Notes under the pieces: generated by a model
What the model was told of the DNA's origin: nothing
Database searches by the model: none
The model's input: the letters and a program-made list of their open reading frames with translations, nothing else
Position numbers and translations under genes: made by a program
Part shown: positions 1 through 7,378 of the stretch, one piece after another
Numbering within the stretch: position 1 is the first letter of the stretch
Layout: every line of letters begins with the position of its first letter
Source of the DNA: an uncultured Flavobacteriaceae bacterium
Lineage (GTDB): Bacteria > Bacteroidota > Bacteroidia > Flavobacteriales > Flavobacteriaceae
Direction: 5' to 3'
NCBI GenBank assembly: GCA_905479835.1
Contig: CAJQNZ010000026.1
Location: 1 to 61,125, forward strand
Length of the DNA stretch: 61,125 nucleotides

Positions 1-1
1 A

Positions 2-403
2 ACTATCAAACCAAATGTTGCCATTGTAACTGATGTTACGCATGATACAACTACACCAATGATTGATAAGAAAAAAGCAGGTCATTTGGAACTTGGTAAA
101 GGACCAGTTATTGCATATGCTCCTGCTGTACAACAAAAACTTCGTGATTTAATTACTGAAACTGCTGAAAAGAAAAAGATTCCTTTTCAACGTTCAGCAT
201 TGTCAAGAGCTACAGGAACTGATACAGATGCATTCGCTTATAGCAATGGCGGAGTTGCTTCTGCATTGATATCTTTACCATTACGTTATATGCATACAAC
301 TGTAGAAATGGTGCATAGGGAAGATGTAGAAAATGTTATTAAAATGATTTACGAAACGTTGCTAAATATTAAAGACGGAGAAACATTTTCTTATTTCAAA
401 TAA
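2..403 (+). CDS. M42 family metallopeptidase, C-terminal part (cut by window start)
   Basis: The reading frame is open from base 2, so the gene begins upstream of the window and only about 133 C-terminal residues are visible. The segments VTDVTHDTTTP, GPVIAYAP, GTDTDAFAYSNGGVASALISLP and LRYMHTTVEMVH are typical of the C-terminal half of M42 glutamyl aminopeptidase/endoglucanase-like enzymes, cytoplasmic dinuclear metal aminopeptidases that trim peptides. The RYMHT segment carries the conserved His that in this family contributes to the second metal site. An internal ATG at 59 is not a real start because the homologous sequence continues upstream of it. The Nudix gene begins 4 bp after the stop, so the two are probably co-transcribed. 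Confidence 0.9.
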   Translation, partial: TIKPNVAIVTDVTHDTTTPMIDKKKAGHLELGKGPVIAYAPAVQQKLRDLITETAEKKKIPFQRSALSRATGTDTDAFAYSNGGVASALISLPLRYMHTTVEMVHREDVENVIKMIYETLLNIKDGETFSYFK

Positions 404-407
404 GATT

Positions 408-968
408 ATGCTTGATGAAATCATCGATATATTGAATGAAGATTTGACAGTTTTTAAAACATGTTTAAAATCTGAAGCACATACATATGGACACTTGCAT
501 GCAAGTGTCCATATTTGGTTTTATACTCTTGATGGCAAAGTATTACTTCAAAAAAGAAGTTCGAATAAAATCGCATTTCCCAATTTATGGGATGTCTCAG
601 TTGCTGGACATATAAGTTCCGGAGAAAATGAAATAAACTCAGCAATAAGAGAAGTTGAAGAGGAAATAGGCCTTCTAGTTTCAGAAAGTGATCTGATGAA
701 AATTGGTGTTTTTAAAGAACAATTTGAGCATACTAATGATTTTATAGATAATGAAATTCATCATGTTTATTTCTGCAAACTTCCATGTACTATTGACCTA
801 TTATCTATTCAAGTAGAAGAAGTAAGTGCTTTAAAGTTGATTTCTATTGAAGATTTTATTGAATTGCGAAATCAATCAGGTTTTGAAGAAAAGTATGTGC
901 CTCATTATAAAACATATTATGATTTTATTTTGAAAAAATTAAAAGAATCTATTTCTTCAAATAAATGA
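408..968 (+). CDS. Nudix hydrolase (IPP isomerase-like subgroup)
   Basis: A 186-residue protein with a complete Nudix box at residues 67-89, matching G-x5-E-x7-REUxEExGU with REVEEEIGL at its end. This motif binds the divalent metals used to hydrolyse nucleoside diphosphates linked to another group. The HASVHIWFY segment before the box and the WDVSVAGHI lead-in resemble the subgroup related to isopentenyl-diphosphate isomerase and the YfcD type, so the substrate cannot be named. It follows the M42 peptidase by 4 bp and shares an ATGA stop/start overlap with the TauE-type gene, suggesting one operon. The codons for residues 26-36 lie within a 30-bp perfect palindrome. Confidence 0.9.
   Translation: MLDEIIDILNEDLTVFKTCLKSEAHTYGHLHASVHIWFYTLDGKVLLQKRSSNKIAFPNLWDVSVAGHISSGENEINSAIREVEEEIGLLVSESDLMKIGVFKEQFEHTNDFIDNEIHHVYFCKLPCTIDLLSIQVEEVSALKLISIEDFIELRNQSGFEEKYVPHYKTYYDFILKKLKESISSNK
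485..514. repeat. 30-bp perfect palindrome inside the Nudix gene
   Basis: Bases 485-514 equal their own reverse complement without a mismatch, with the centre between 499 and 500 at TTGCA/TGCAA. Pairing fails at 484/515. The palindrome spans codons for the conserved YGHLHASVH region, so both strands read YGHLHASVH in one frame. It has no loop, so it could extrude a hairpin or bind a dimeric protein. There is no T-tract, so it does not look like a terminator. Confidence 0.9.
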
Positions 969-1744
969 TTGAATTCAACCAAATCCTAACAATTATAATT
1001 CAATATTGGGAAATAATACTGTTGTTTCTCATCATTGCTGTGCTTTATTCATCGGTAGGATTTGGTGGTGGATCAAGTTATCTCGCTGTTTTAACTTTAA
1101 CCTCAATAGCATTTGTTGAAATAAGAGCCATTGCTCTATTGTGTAATATTGTTGTCGTATCAAGTGGAACATGCGTATATGCTATAAAAGGTTATTATAA
1201 CTGGAAAAAAGTAATTCCTTTGGTTTTATTTTCTATTCCAATGGCATTTTTTGGTGGATATTTAAAAATTAGTGAGACTATATTCTTTATGCTTCTTGGG
1301 TTTACCTTATTGACTGCTGCAGTATTTATGTGGTTATCGAAGTCTATTTCTAAAATCTCAAAAGAAAAACCAAATTCTATTTCTAAAAATGCTTCTTATG
1401 GAGGAATTATTGGTTTTTTTTCTGGGATGGTTGGTATTGGTGGCGGAATTTTTCTTGCACCTCTACTTCATTTAACAAAATGGGACACACCTAAAAAAAT
1501 TGCAGCAACGGCAAGTTTTTTTATTTTAGTAAATTCAATTGCTGGATTGATAGGTCAATCGCAGCATCCAGATTTTGTTATTAATTGGGAGTTGACTTCT
1601 ATCTTATTAGGTACTGTTTTTATTGGTGGACAAATTGGAAGTAGAATGAGTAATCGCTTCTTCACTCCTATCCAATTAAAAAGAACGACTGCTATTTTAA
1701 TTGCAGTTGTAGGTATTAGAATTTTATTTAAGTATTTGGTTTAA
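965..1744 (+). CDS. TauE/SafE (DUF81) family sulfite exporter-like membrane protein
   Basis: A 259-residue, almost entirely hydrophobic protein with about eight membrane segments. It shows the two glycine-rich family repeats: SSVGFGGGSSYLA near residue 30 and GMVGIGGGIFLAPLL near residue 155, the internally duplicated signature of the TauE/SafE permeases. Members move sulfite, sulfoacetate or other organosulfur anions out of or into the cell; the substrate here is unknown. The ATG overlaps the Nudix stop (ATGA), implying translational coupling. Its stop overlaps that of the convergent SCO-like gene by a few bases, leaving no room for a separate terminator. Confidence 0.85.
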   Translation: MIEFNQILTIIIQYWEIILLFLIIAVLYSSVGFGGGSSYLAVLTLTSIAFVEIRAIALLCNIVVVSSGTCVYAIKGYYNWKKVIPLVLFSIPMAFFGGYLKISETIFFMLLGFTLLTAAVFMWLSKSISKISKEKPNSISKNASYGGIIGFFSGMVGIGGGIFLAPLLHLTKWDTPKKIAATASFFILVNSIAGLIGQSQHPDFVINWELTSILLGTVFIGGQIGSRMSNRFFTPIQLKRTTAILIAVVGIRILFKYLV

Positions 1745-2331
1745 TTTTCTTTTTGAAGCGTTTTAATATCCCTTATTAAGTCTTTCATACTATTTGGGTC
1801 AAGTCCGTTATATATTCCACGAATATGTCTTTGCTTATCTATAATAACAAAATTTTCGGTATGTAAAAAAACTTCATTTCCTTTTGTAATCCCTTCATCC
1901 TCTTCTACAAAATAGTATTTTCGTCCCAAGTCGTAAATTTCTTGTTTGTCACCTGTTAAAAGTTTCCATCTTTTAAAATCTACTCCTTTTTCTTTCCCAT
2001 ATTCTTTCAATACTTCTACGCTGTCTTTATCAGGTGTTACGCTATGTGATAACAATAAAATTTCATTGTCATTGATAAACTCTTTTTGTATATCTGCCAT
2101 ACTATTTGTCATTTTTAAACAAATTCCAGGACAAGTAGTAAAGAAGAAATCTGCTATGCAAATTTTTCCTTCAATGTTTTTTTCTGTGAAAGTTTGGTTT
2201 TGCTGGTTAATCAGTGAAAATGGTCTGATTTGGTGAAAAGTTTTGGTATTTGACATTTCCCATTTAGGCGTAAAATCTGGTGTGTCGTAATATGGTAAAT
2301 GTGTTTTGTTTTCTTTACAAGTTCTGCTCAT
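1741..2331 (-). CDS. SCO1/SenC family protein lacking its export signal
   Basis: A 196-residue thioredoxin-fold protein with the SCO copper site: C67-P-G-I-C71 and a distal His at 157 in FLHTENFVIID. SCO proteins deliver copper to the CuA site of haem-copper oxidases or act as thiol reductases on the outer face of the inner membrane. Bacteroidetes homologues usually start with a lipoprotein signal just before a CKEKK-LPYYNTPDFTP-like segment. Here the protein starts MSRTCKENK, with a TAA four codons upstream of the ATG in the same frame, so the signal is missing. The 84 bp upstream contains no replacement anchor in this frame. It may be a truncated, non-exported remnant or an inactive gene. 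Confidence 0.8.
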   Translation of the reverse strand: MSRTCKENKTHLPYYDTPDFTPKWEMSNTKTFHQIRPFSLINQQNQTFTEKNIEGKICIADFFFTTCPGICLKMTNSMADIQKEFINDNEILLLSHSVTPDKDSVEVLKEYGKEKGVDFKRWKLLTGDKQEIYDLGRKYYFVEEDEGITKGNEVFLHTENFVIIDKQRHIRGIYNGLDPNSMKDLIRDIKTLQKEN

Positions 2332-2404
2332 AATCTTCCATTAATTGAATATATGCACTTTGTTTTCCTAACTGTAAATCAATAATAAATTTTTCCTCTT
2401 GCAA
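2315..2404 (-). other. 29-codon open frame resembling an ECF sigma factor N-terminus
   Basis: In another frame across the start of the SCO-like gene, a TTG-initiated frame encodes 29 residues, including IIDLQLGKQSAYIQLMEDYE. This reads like the first helix of ECF sigma factors (FIxxLKxGKxxAFxxLVxxY). It ends at TAA inside the SCO-like gene. No sigma-factor region 2 or 4 follows. If real, it marks a deletion junction joining a sigma-factor start to the body of the SCO gene. The resemblance is by eye and short, so chance is possible. Confidence 0.25.
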
Positions 2405-2415
2405 ACTGATCTATA

Positions 2416-3795
2416 CTAGTTTTTCTCTAATTTCATTTTTTCAATATATTTTTTAGTTTCTTCAACAACTCTTGGTGCCATAATTAACGTCGCTATCATT
2501 GTAGGTATCGCCATTAATGCGAAAAAACTATCAATTAAATTGATCATCATATTCAATGAAGTAGTTGATCCAATAATAATACTAAGAATATAAAAGTAAT
2601 TATAGTAATGCTTGTTTTTTGCTCCAAATAGAAACGACATACATTTATTACCATAATATGCATACGAAAATAAAGAAGAAATACTAAAAATAGCGATACA
2701 CAATAACAACGCATAGTTACCTATTCCAGGCATCGCATTATTAAATGCTGAAGCGGTTAAACTTACTCCATTGGCATCTGAGGACTGCCATACTCCTGTA
2801 ACCAATATTGCCAACGCTGTCAATGTACACACTACCAATGTATCAATCGCTGGACCGAGCATTGCTACTAATCCCTCTCGAATAGGTTCGGAAGTTTTTG
2901 CTGCTCCATGTGCCATAGGTGCGGTTCCTATACCTGCTTCATTAGAAAAAGCGCCACGACGAATTCCTAAAATAATTAACCCTCCTAAAACTCCTCCTAG
3001 AAAAGAATCCCCTGTATAATTCTCAGCGGCAAAAGCATCGGTAAAAATCATTTTGAAATAATATGGCACAACATCATAATTGGACAGTAAAATAAACAAA
3101 ACCAATAAAAAATAAAGTGCAACCATGGACGGAACTAATTTTGATGAAATAGCACTAATTCTTTTTAATCCTCCTAAAATTACAGTAGATGTAATAACAA
3201 GTAGTATTATTCCGATAATTAAATTGGTAGAAAAACCAACTTCTACTCCATTGGGAGTTAATAAAATATCATTGATTGCTTGCGTTAATTGATTGACATT
3301 AAAAACTGGCAATGCTCCTACCAATCCGCATATACTGAACATAATAGCCATTGGTTTCCATGATTTTCCCAATCCTTCTACGATAAAATACATAGGTCCA
3401 CCCTGAACCTCACCATTAGAATCTTTTCCTCGATACATAATTGCTAAAGAGGATGTGAAAAACTTAGTTGACATTCCTATAATAGCACTTATCCACATCC
3501 AGAAAATTGCTCCTGGACCTCCTATAGAAATTGCAACAGCAACTCCTGCAATATTACCCATTCCTACTGTCGCTGATAAGGCAGTTGTCAATGCTTGAAA
3601 ATGACTAATATCACCAGAATCATCAGGATTGTCATATTTTCCTCTAAGAACTTGAATCGCATGTCCAAAAAAACGGAATGGTATAAATCTAGAAAGTATC
3701 AACAAGTAAAAACCTCCTCCTATTAAAAGAATCAATAAAGGCAATCCCCAGATAAAAGATGCAAATTCAGAAATGAGTTGGTCAATTTTATTCAT
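2416..3795 (-). CDS. Alanine/glycine:cation symporter family (AGCS) protein
   Basis: A 459-residue polytopic inner-membrane protein. FIWGLPLLILLIGGGFYL at the N-terminus, GMGNIAGVAVAISIGGPGAIFWMW, GGPMYFI, and the C-terminal GAFSNEAGIGTAPMAHGAA block are hallmarks of sodium/alanine-glycine symporters, which import small neutral amino acids using Na+ or H+. The first ATG is at 3795; an upstream TTG at 3828 would add 11 polar residues before the first membrane helix and is less likely. It is divergent from the universal stress gene at 4027, with about 230 bp between them that includes an Fnr-type operator, about 150 bp upstream of this gene. Confidence 0.92.
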   Translation of the reverse strand: MNKIDQLISEFASFIWGLPLLILLIGGGFYLLILSRFIPFRFFGHAIQVLRGKYDNPDDSGDISHFQALTTALSATVGMGNIAGVAVAISIGGPGAIFWMWISAIIGMSTKFFTSSLAIMYRGKDSNGEVQGGPMYFIVEGLGKSWKPMAIMFSICGLVGALPVFNVNQLTQAINDILLTPNGVEVGFSTNLIIGIILLVITSTVILGGLKRISAISSKLVPSMVALYFLLVLFILLSNYDVVPYYFKMIFTDAFAAENYTGDSFLGGVLGGLIILGIRRGAFSNEAGIGTAPMAHGAAKTSEPIREGLVAMLGPAIDTLVVCTLTALAILVTGVWQSSDANGVSLTASAFNNAMPGIGNYALLLCIAIFSISSLFSYAYYGNKCMSFLFGAKNKHYYNYFYILSIIIGSTTSLNMMINLIDSFFALMAIPTMIATLIMAPRVVEETKKYIEKMKLEKN

Positions 3796-3944
3796 AAGTA
3801 TGTGTTCTTTTAAAGTTTTCGTATTCAATAGTAAATTGACACTTTAAATTAAAAAGTTTAAATATAACAAAAACTTCACTTCAGTGTAAATTAAATGAAA
3901 CTACTTTCAAGATTAAATTAAACTATAATTAATTTTAATTCTAC

Positions 3945-3988
3945 ATGATAAATATCATTTTTTTTTATTCAACTCTTTATTATTTTTG
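3945..3988 (+). promoter_or_regulatory. Fnr-type operator plus -7 element upstream of uspA-like gene
   Basis: A perfect inverted repeat ATGAT-AAAT-ATCAT lies at 3945-3958. After 22 bp a TATTTTTG at 3981-3988 matches the Bacteroidetes -7 consensus TAnnTTTG. The operator centre is therefore about 42 bp before the expected transcription start, as in class II FNR/CRP activation. The start codon follows 38 bp later. The same arrangement occurs three more times in this window. Confidence 0.75.
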
Positions 3989-4026
3989 AATTAAATAATT
4001 TCTAATATCATTAAAAAAAACTACTA

Positions 4027-4854
4027 ATGAAAAAAATAATTGTACCAATTGACTTTTCAAAACATTCTGAATATGCCCTAGAAACTGCTACAGTCTTAGC
4101 AAAAAAGCACAACGCAGAAATTATTGCACTACATATGCTTGAACTTTCTTCTGCTTTTATTTCATCTGCTCCAGACCCTAATATAACTTTGTTTTATGTG
4201 AAAATTGCTGAGAATAAATTTAAAAAACTTTTAAATAAAGACTATTTAAAAGATATTATTATAACTCCTATTATAAAACATTATAAAGTATTCAGTGAGG
4301 TTAATGATGTTGCAGAAAATCAAAATGCTGATCTTATTATTATGGGCTCACATGGTACAAGTGGATTAAAAGAAGTATTTATTGGATCCAACACTGAAAA
4401 AGTAATTAGACATTCTAGTATTCCCGTTTTAGTTATTAAAGAAAGCCCTATTTTGACAAATTTTGACAACGCAGTATTTGCTTGTGATTTTTCAGAAAAG
4501 ACTGTGAAATCATACAATGATGCAAAAGAAATTTTTAATATTCTAGAGACTAGAATGCATTTAGTTTATGTAAATACTCCTAACTCGGGATTTAAAAGTT
4601 CTTCAGAAATGGAAATTAAAGTTGCAGTTTTTTTAAACAAAGCCGAAGGGAATTTGGATAAATTAAAAGACGTAAATTATGTTTCTGATTATTCGATTGA
4701 AGAAGGAATTCTTAATTTCTCAAATAGATTTGGAGCAGATTTAATAGGTGTTGCGACTAATGGGAGAAAAGGCACTTTACATTTCTTTGAAGGCAGTATT
4801 TCAGAAGATGTTGCAAACCACTCTTCGTTACCTGTGATTAGTTTTAAAATTTAA
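4027..4854 (+). CDS. Universal stress protein, two-domain UspA family
   Basis: A 275-residue tandem UspA protein. Domain 1 (about residues 1-138) begins MKKIIVPIDFSKHSEYAL and has the ATP-binding signature G107-x2-G110-x9-G120-S121. Domain 2 (about 145-275) is degenerate: it ends GRKGTLHFFEGSISEDVANHSSLPVISF, and the G-x2-G part is weak, so only the first domain is likely to bind ATP. Such cytoplasmic proteins help cells survive low oxygen or energy stress. The upstream Fnr-type operator places it with the cbb3 genes and fits a role under low oxygen. A second two-domain Usp gene lies at 5240-6064 on the other strand. Confidence 0.92.
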   Translation: MKKIIVPIDFSKHSEYALETATVLAKKHNAEIIALHMLELSSAFISSAPDPNITLFYVKIAENKFKKLLNKDYLKDIIITPIIKHYKVFSEVNDVAENQNADLIIMGSHGTSGLKEVFIGSNTEKVIRHSSIPVLVIKESPILTNFDNAVFACDFSEKTVKSYNDAKEIFNILETRMHLVYVNTPNSGFKSSSEMEIKVAVFLNKAEGNLDKLKDVNYVSDYSIEEGILNFSNRFGADLIGVATNGRKGTLHFFEGSISEDVANHSSLPVISFKI

Positions 4855-4868
4855 TTTTAAAAAGCAGT

Positions 4869-5138
4869 CTATTGCTTCATTTTTCCAATAGCACAACTCA
4901 CATACGATTTTGCTTTTTTGGTTAAGTTATTCTTTTCTCCAATTACAGGATAACCTAATTTAGAAAGTTCACTTTTTACAATTTCAATAGCATCCGTTGA
5001 AGTATATTCAAACGAAACTATTGATTCTTCATGAACAATTGATATGTTCGCAATATTATTTAATTTTGTGAGTCTTTCAAATATTGTTGCTTGGCAACCA
5101 CCACATTTTAAGTTTTGTATTTGTAAGTTGGCATTCAT
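4869..5138 (-). CDS. Heavy-metal-associated (HMA) domain protein
   Basis: An 89-residue protein with one HMA fold covering residues 1-70. The metal-binding CxxC is C12-G-G-C15 in LKCGGCQATI, followed by the usual Val/Ile-rich strand and a LGYPV end. Such small proteins carry Cu(I) to P-type ATPases or cuproenzymes. The C-terminal tail has one further Cys at about residue 82. It is convergent with the uspA-like gene at 4027, 14 bp away, and lies between two Usp genes near the cbb3 cluster. A copper-chaperone role for the oxidase is reasonable inference, but no specific partner is shown. Confidence 0.8.
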   Translation of the reverse strand: MNANLQIQNLKCGGCQATIFERLTKLNNIANISIVHEESIVSFEYTSTDAIEIVKSELSKLGYPVIGEKNNLTKKAKSYVSCAIGKMKQ

Positions 5139-5239
5139 AATTTATTATTTGGATTGTAATTAATATTCAAATTTATGTTTTAATTTCAATTGCATGTTTA
5201 ATTAATTAAAAAATTAATTAAACTCAATAAAAATAAATT

Positions 5240-6064
5240 TTAATCATCATGAAGAATTAACAATGGTGAATTTAATGAGTTACTAATTTTAATAGCCGAA
5301 GATCCATAAATAAATCGTTCAAAAAAACTCTCTTTTTGAACTATAATCGCTGTCAATCCTATACCGAATAATTGAACAAAACTACTTGTCGCATAATGAA
5401 CTGGAACTTGATTTATTACAAAATATTTATGAAGTATATTAGTCAGATTGGATTGATCATAAAAATTATATTCACAATTATTTTTATCTAAATTTACCCT
5501 TAACACATAAAGATTAAGATCGTAAGTCTTTATAAACTCTTTTAATTCTAGAATTCCTTTTCCATGTAGAGTTTCAGTACAATCCAATGGAAGTAAAATT
5601 TCATTATTTAATTCATGTGAATAATTCTCTGGAATTACTAAGGTTGTACAATTCACTTTTCTGATTACATTCAGTGTATTACTGCCAAAAATAATTTCTT
5701 TTGCTCCTGTTTTTCCATTAGAACCCATCACTATTAAATCAATCTCTTTTGATTTAATAGTTTGATTAATTGCATCGGTAAAATCATCAAAATCAACTAT
5801 TGCTTCAAACCTATGTTTACTATTAAATTTTTTATCAAAACCTTTTATAAGTTCTTTTATTTGATTTTTTGGCCCTTCAATTATAGATTCATAAATACTA
5901 CTATTTTCTGAAGATAGCATTAAATCATCCGTTGTAAATGATCCCATTTTATGTACATAGAACACATAAAATCTACACATATCATTTTTAAAAAAATTCA
6001 AAGCATAATCAATAGCGTTTACAGAATTTCTAGAAAAATCGGTAAGAAGAAGTATGTTTTTCAT
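5240..6064 (-). CDS. Universal stress protein, two-domain UspA family
   Basis: A 274-residue protein with an intact first Usp domain: MKNILLLTDFSRNSVNAIDYAL at the start and the nucleotide signature G114-S-N-G117-x9-G127-S128. The second half (about 150-274) ends RFIYGSSAIKISNSLNSPLLIL and is a divergent Usp domain with only the terminal G-S part of the motif. It is a distant paralogue of the product of 4027-4854. An Fnr-type operator and -7 element at 6083-6126 drive it separately from the SafE-type gene just upstream. A role in low-oxygen adaptation is inferred from that regulation. Confidence 0.9.
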   Translation of the reverse strand: MKNILLLTDFSRNSVNAIDYALNFFKNDMCRFYVFYVHKMGSFTTDDLMLSSENSSIYESIIEGPKNQIKELIKGFDKKFNSKHRFEAIVDFDDFTDAINQTIKSKEIDLIVMGSNGKTGAKEIIFGSNTLNVIRKVNCTTLVIPENYSHELNNEILLPLDCTETLHGKGILELKEFIKTYDLNLYVLRVNLDKNNCEYNFYDQSNLTNILHKYFVINQVPVHYATSSFVQLFGIGLTAIIVQKESFFERFIYGSSAIKISNSLNSPLLILHDD

Positions 6065-6082
6065 AACTCAATTATTAATGCT

Positions 6083-6126
6083 TAAAGTTAACAATTCAAG
6101 TTCATAAATTATATGACTTTTATCAT
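6083..6126 (-). promoter_or_regulatory. Fnr-type operator plus -7 element upstream of second usp gene
   Basis: ATGAC-TTTT-ATCAT is at 6113-6126 on the plus strand. Read on the minus strand, 22 bp separate it from TAACTTTA at 6090-6083, which matches TAnnTTTG at all but the last base. The start codon of the 5240-6064 gene is 18 bp further on. Spacing is identical to the other three operator/-7 pairs. Confidence 0.65.
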
Positions 6127-6131
6127 ATAAA

Positions 6132-6833
6132 TCAATGACAATCAATAGTATTAGTTACCAAATCAATAACTGGAGCAGGAGAAATATAAGGGATTCCAAG
6201 ACCTAACCCTCGAAGAATAAATAGAAAACCTATAATAACAATAAAAACAGGTATTGCTTTTTGAATTCGTTGTTTTATAGTTGAATTCAAAAACTTTCCT
6301 AAATAAATTGCCGAAGTCATTAATGGAATGGTTCCTATGCCAAATAAAACCATATATAGACTTCCCTGAAGTGCATTAGTAGTCGTTAATGAAGCAAATA
6401 CTGCCATATAAACCAATCCACAAGGAAGAAAACCATTTAAAAAGCCAATCGTTAAAAATGTATCTATAGTTTTCTTTTTTAAGGATTTTCCTAATGTAGA
6501 TTTTAACTTTGAAATGATTCTATAAATTGGCTTTGAAAAATTATATTTATTAAATATTTTGGAAGGTAATAAAACCACAACAATCATTAATACACCTATA
6601 ATTATTGAAAGTTGCTGCTGTGTTCCGAAAATATATAGACCCTTCCCTATCAAACCAAACAATAAACCTATCATTCCGTATGATAACAATCTACCCAAAT
6701 GATATATTAAAATCTGAATTATTTTCCTTGAAGTATTACTCCGATCAACTGGTAACATAAAAGCAATAGGACCGCACATTCCGACACAATGAAAACTTCC
6801 TAATAAACCAAATATGATAGCCGACCAAAGCAT
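6132..6833 (-). CDS. SafE/UreH-type membrane protein of the cbb3 cluster
   Basis: A 233-residue protein with about six membrane helices. The first helix holds GSFHCVGMCGPIA (H15, C16, C20), and FLPCGLVYMA lies in the fourth helix, around residues 135-145. This is the signature of the DsbD-related sulfite exporter/cytochrome biogenesis group found beside ccoG-ccoH in many genomes. The paired membrane cysteines suggest copper handling or thiol transfer during oxidase maturation. It starts directly after the ccoH stop with no gap (6833/6834), and is the last gene of the cco operon before the usp promoter. Confidence 0.82.
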   Translation of the reverse strand: MLWSAIIFGLLGSFHCVGMCGPIAFMLPVDRSNTSRKIIQILIYHLGRLLSYGMIGLLFGLIGKGLYIFGTQQQLSIIIGVLMIVVVLLPSKIFNKYNFSKPIYRIISKLKSTLGKSLKKKTIDTFLTIGFLNGFLPCGLVYMAVFASLTTTNALQGSLYMVLFGIGTIPLMTSAIYLGKFLNSTIKQRIQKAIPVFIVIIGFLFILRGLGLGIPYISPAPVIDLVTNTIDCH

Positions 6834-7280
6834 CTAATAAATAATTTCTTTTTTATACAAATAAGATTTTCCCTTATATTGCCAATCAACTTTAATGTTC
6901 CAACGACCATCCAACAAGCGCTTGTCAGGTATGAGCAAATTGTAGTCAGACAATGAAATTGCAGTTTCAAAATCCAATTGCTTATTAGATGGTCTATAAA
7001 GGAACACTTTTCCTGAAACTTCTTTAAAATCTAAATCATTAGGAAATATAATCACGATACCATTATCTGATTTTTTCCATTGAATATTTTCCTTTAAACC
7101 AGTAGCCTTTTTTTCTTTATCAATATCATTTTGATATTCCAATTCTTGTTGGTAATATTCCTCGGTAACCAAGTCATGATCATATTTTTTATTCGTATTC
7201 ATACTTATTACGAAATACATAATAAATGAAATGAATAATACAAATGCTACAATGACTCCTGTTCCCCAATTAAATTTCAT
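6834..7280 (-). CDS. ccoH: CcoH/FixH-like cbb3 oxidase assembly protein
   Basis: A 148-residue protein with one N-terminal membrane helix (about residues 8-28), then YDHDLVTEEYYQQELEYQ and a C-terminal beta-rich domain ending GRWNIKVDWQYKGKSYLYKKEI. The LVxxxYYxxEL segment and the RWxIxVxW end are typical of FixH. It works with the CcoI copper ATPase in maturation of the cbb3 oxidase. It lies between ccoG and the SafE-type gene. About 100 bp separate it from the ccoG stop, and this gap contains a pair of REP-like palindromes. Confidence 0.88.
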   Translation of the reverse strand: MKFNWGTGVIVAFVLFISFIMYFVISMNTNKKYDHDLVTEEYYQQELEYQNDIDKEKKATGLKENIQWKKSDNGIVIIFPNDLDFKEVSGKVFLYRPSNKQLDFETAISLSDYNLLIPDKRLLDGRWNIKVDWQYKGKSYLYKKEIIY

Positions 7281-7292
7281 ATTCTATTTTTT

Positions 7293-7368
7293 GTCTGGTC
7301 GAGCGCAGTCGAGACCTATTTTATTAATCACTTTATTAAGACATACCTCTCGACTTCACTCGAGGTGA
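7293..7368. repeat. Paired REP-like inverted repeats between ccoG and ccoH
   Basis: Two related GC-richer arms face each other: GTCGAGCGCAGTCGAGAC around 7298-7315 and CTCGACTTCACTCGAGG around 7348-7364. Each is itself an imperfect palindrome, and the second resembles the reverse complement of the first. They sit in the only sizeable gap inside the cco operon. The GAG-x-G-AGTCGA core also occurs at 32411-32430, so it is a dispersed element. It may stabilise or attenuate the transcript between ccoG and ccoH. Confidence 0.65.
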
Positions 7369-7378
7369 TATATATTTA

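Noticed and set aside
454-645. 63-codon frame on the minus strand within the Nudix gene, containing YGHLHASVH
   Set aside because: It repeats the same peptide only because the DNA is palindromic there; the Nudix box on the plus strand shows which frame is real.
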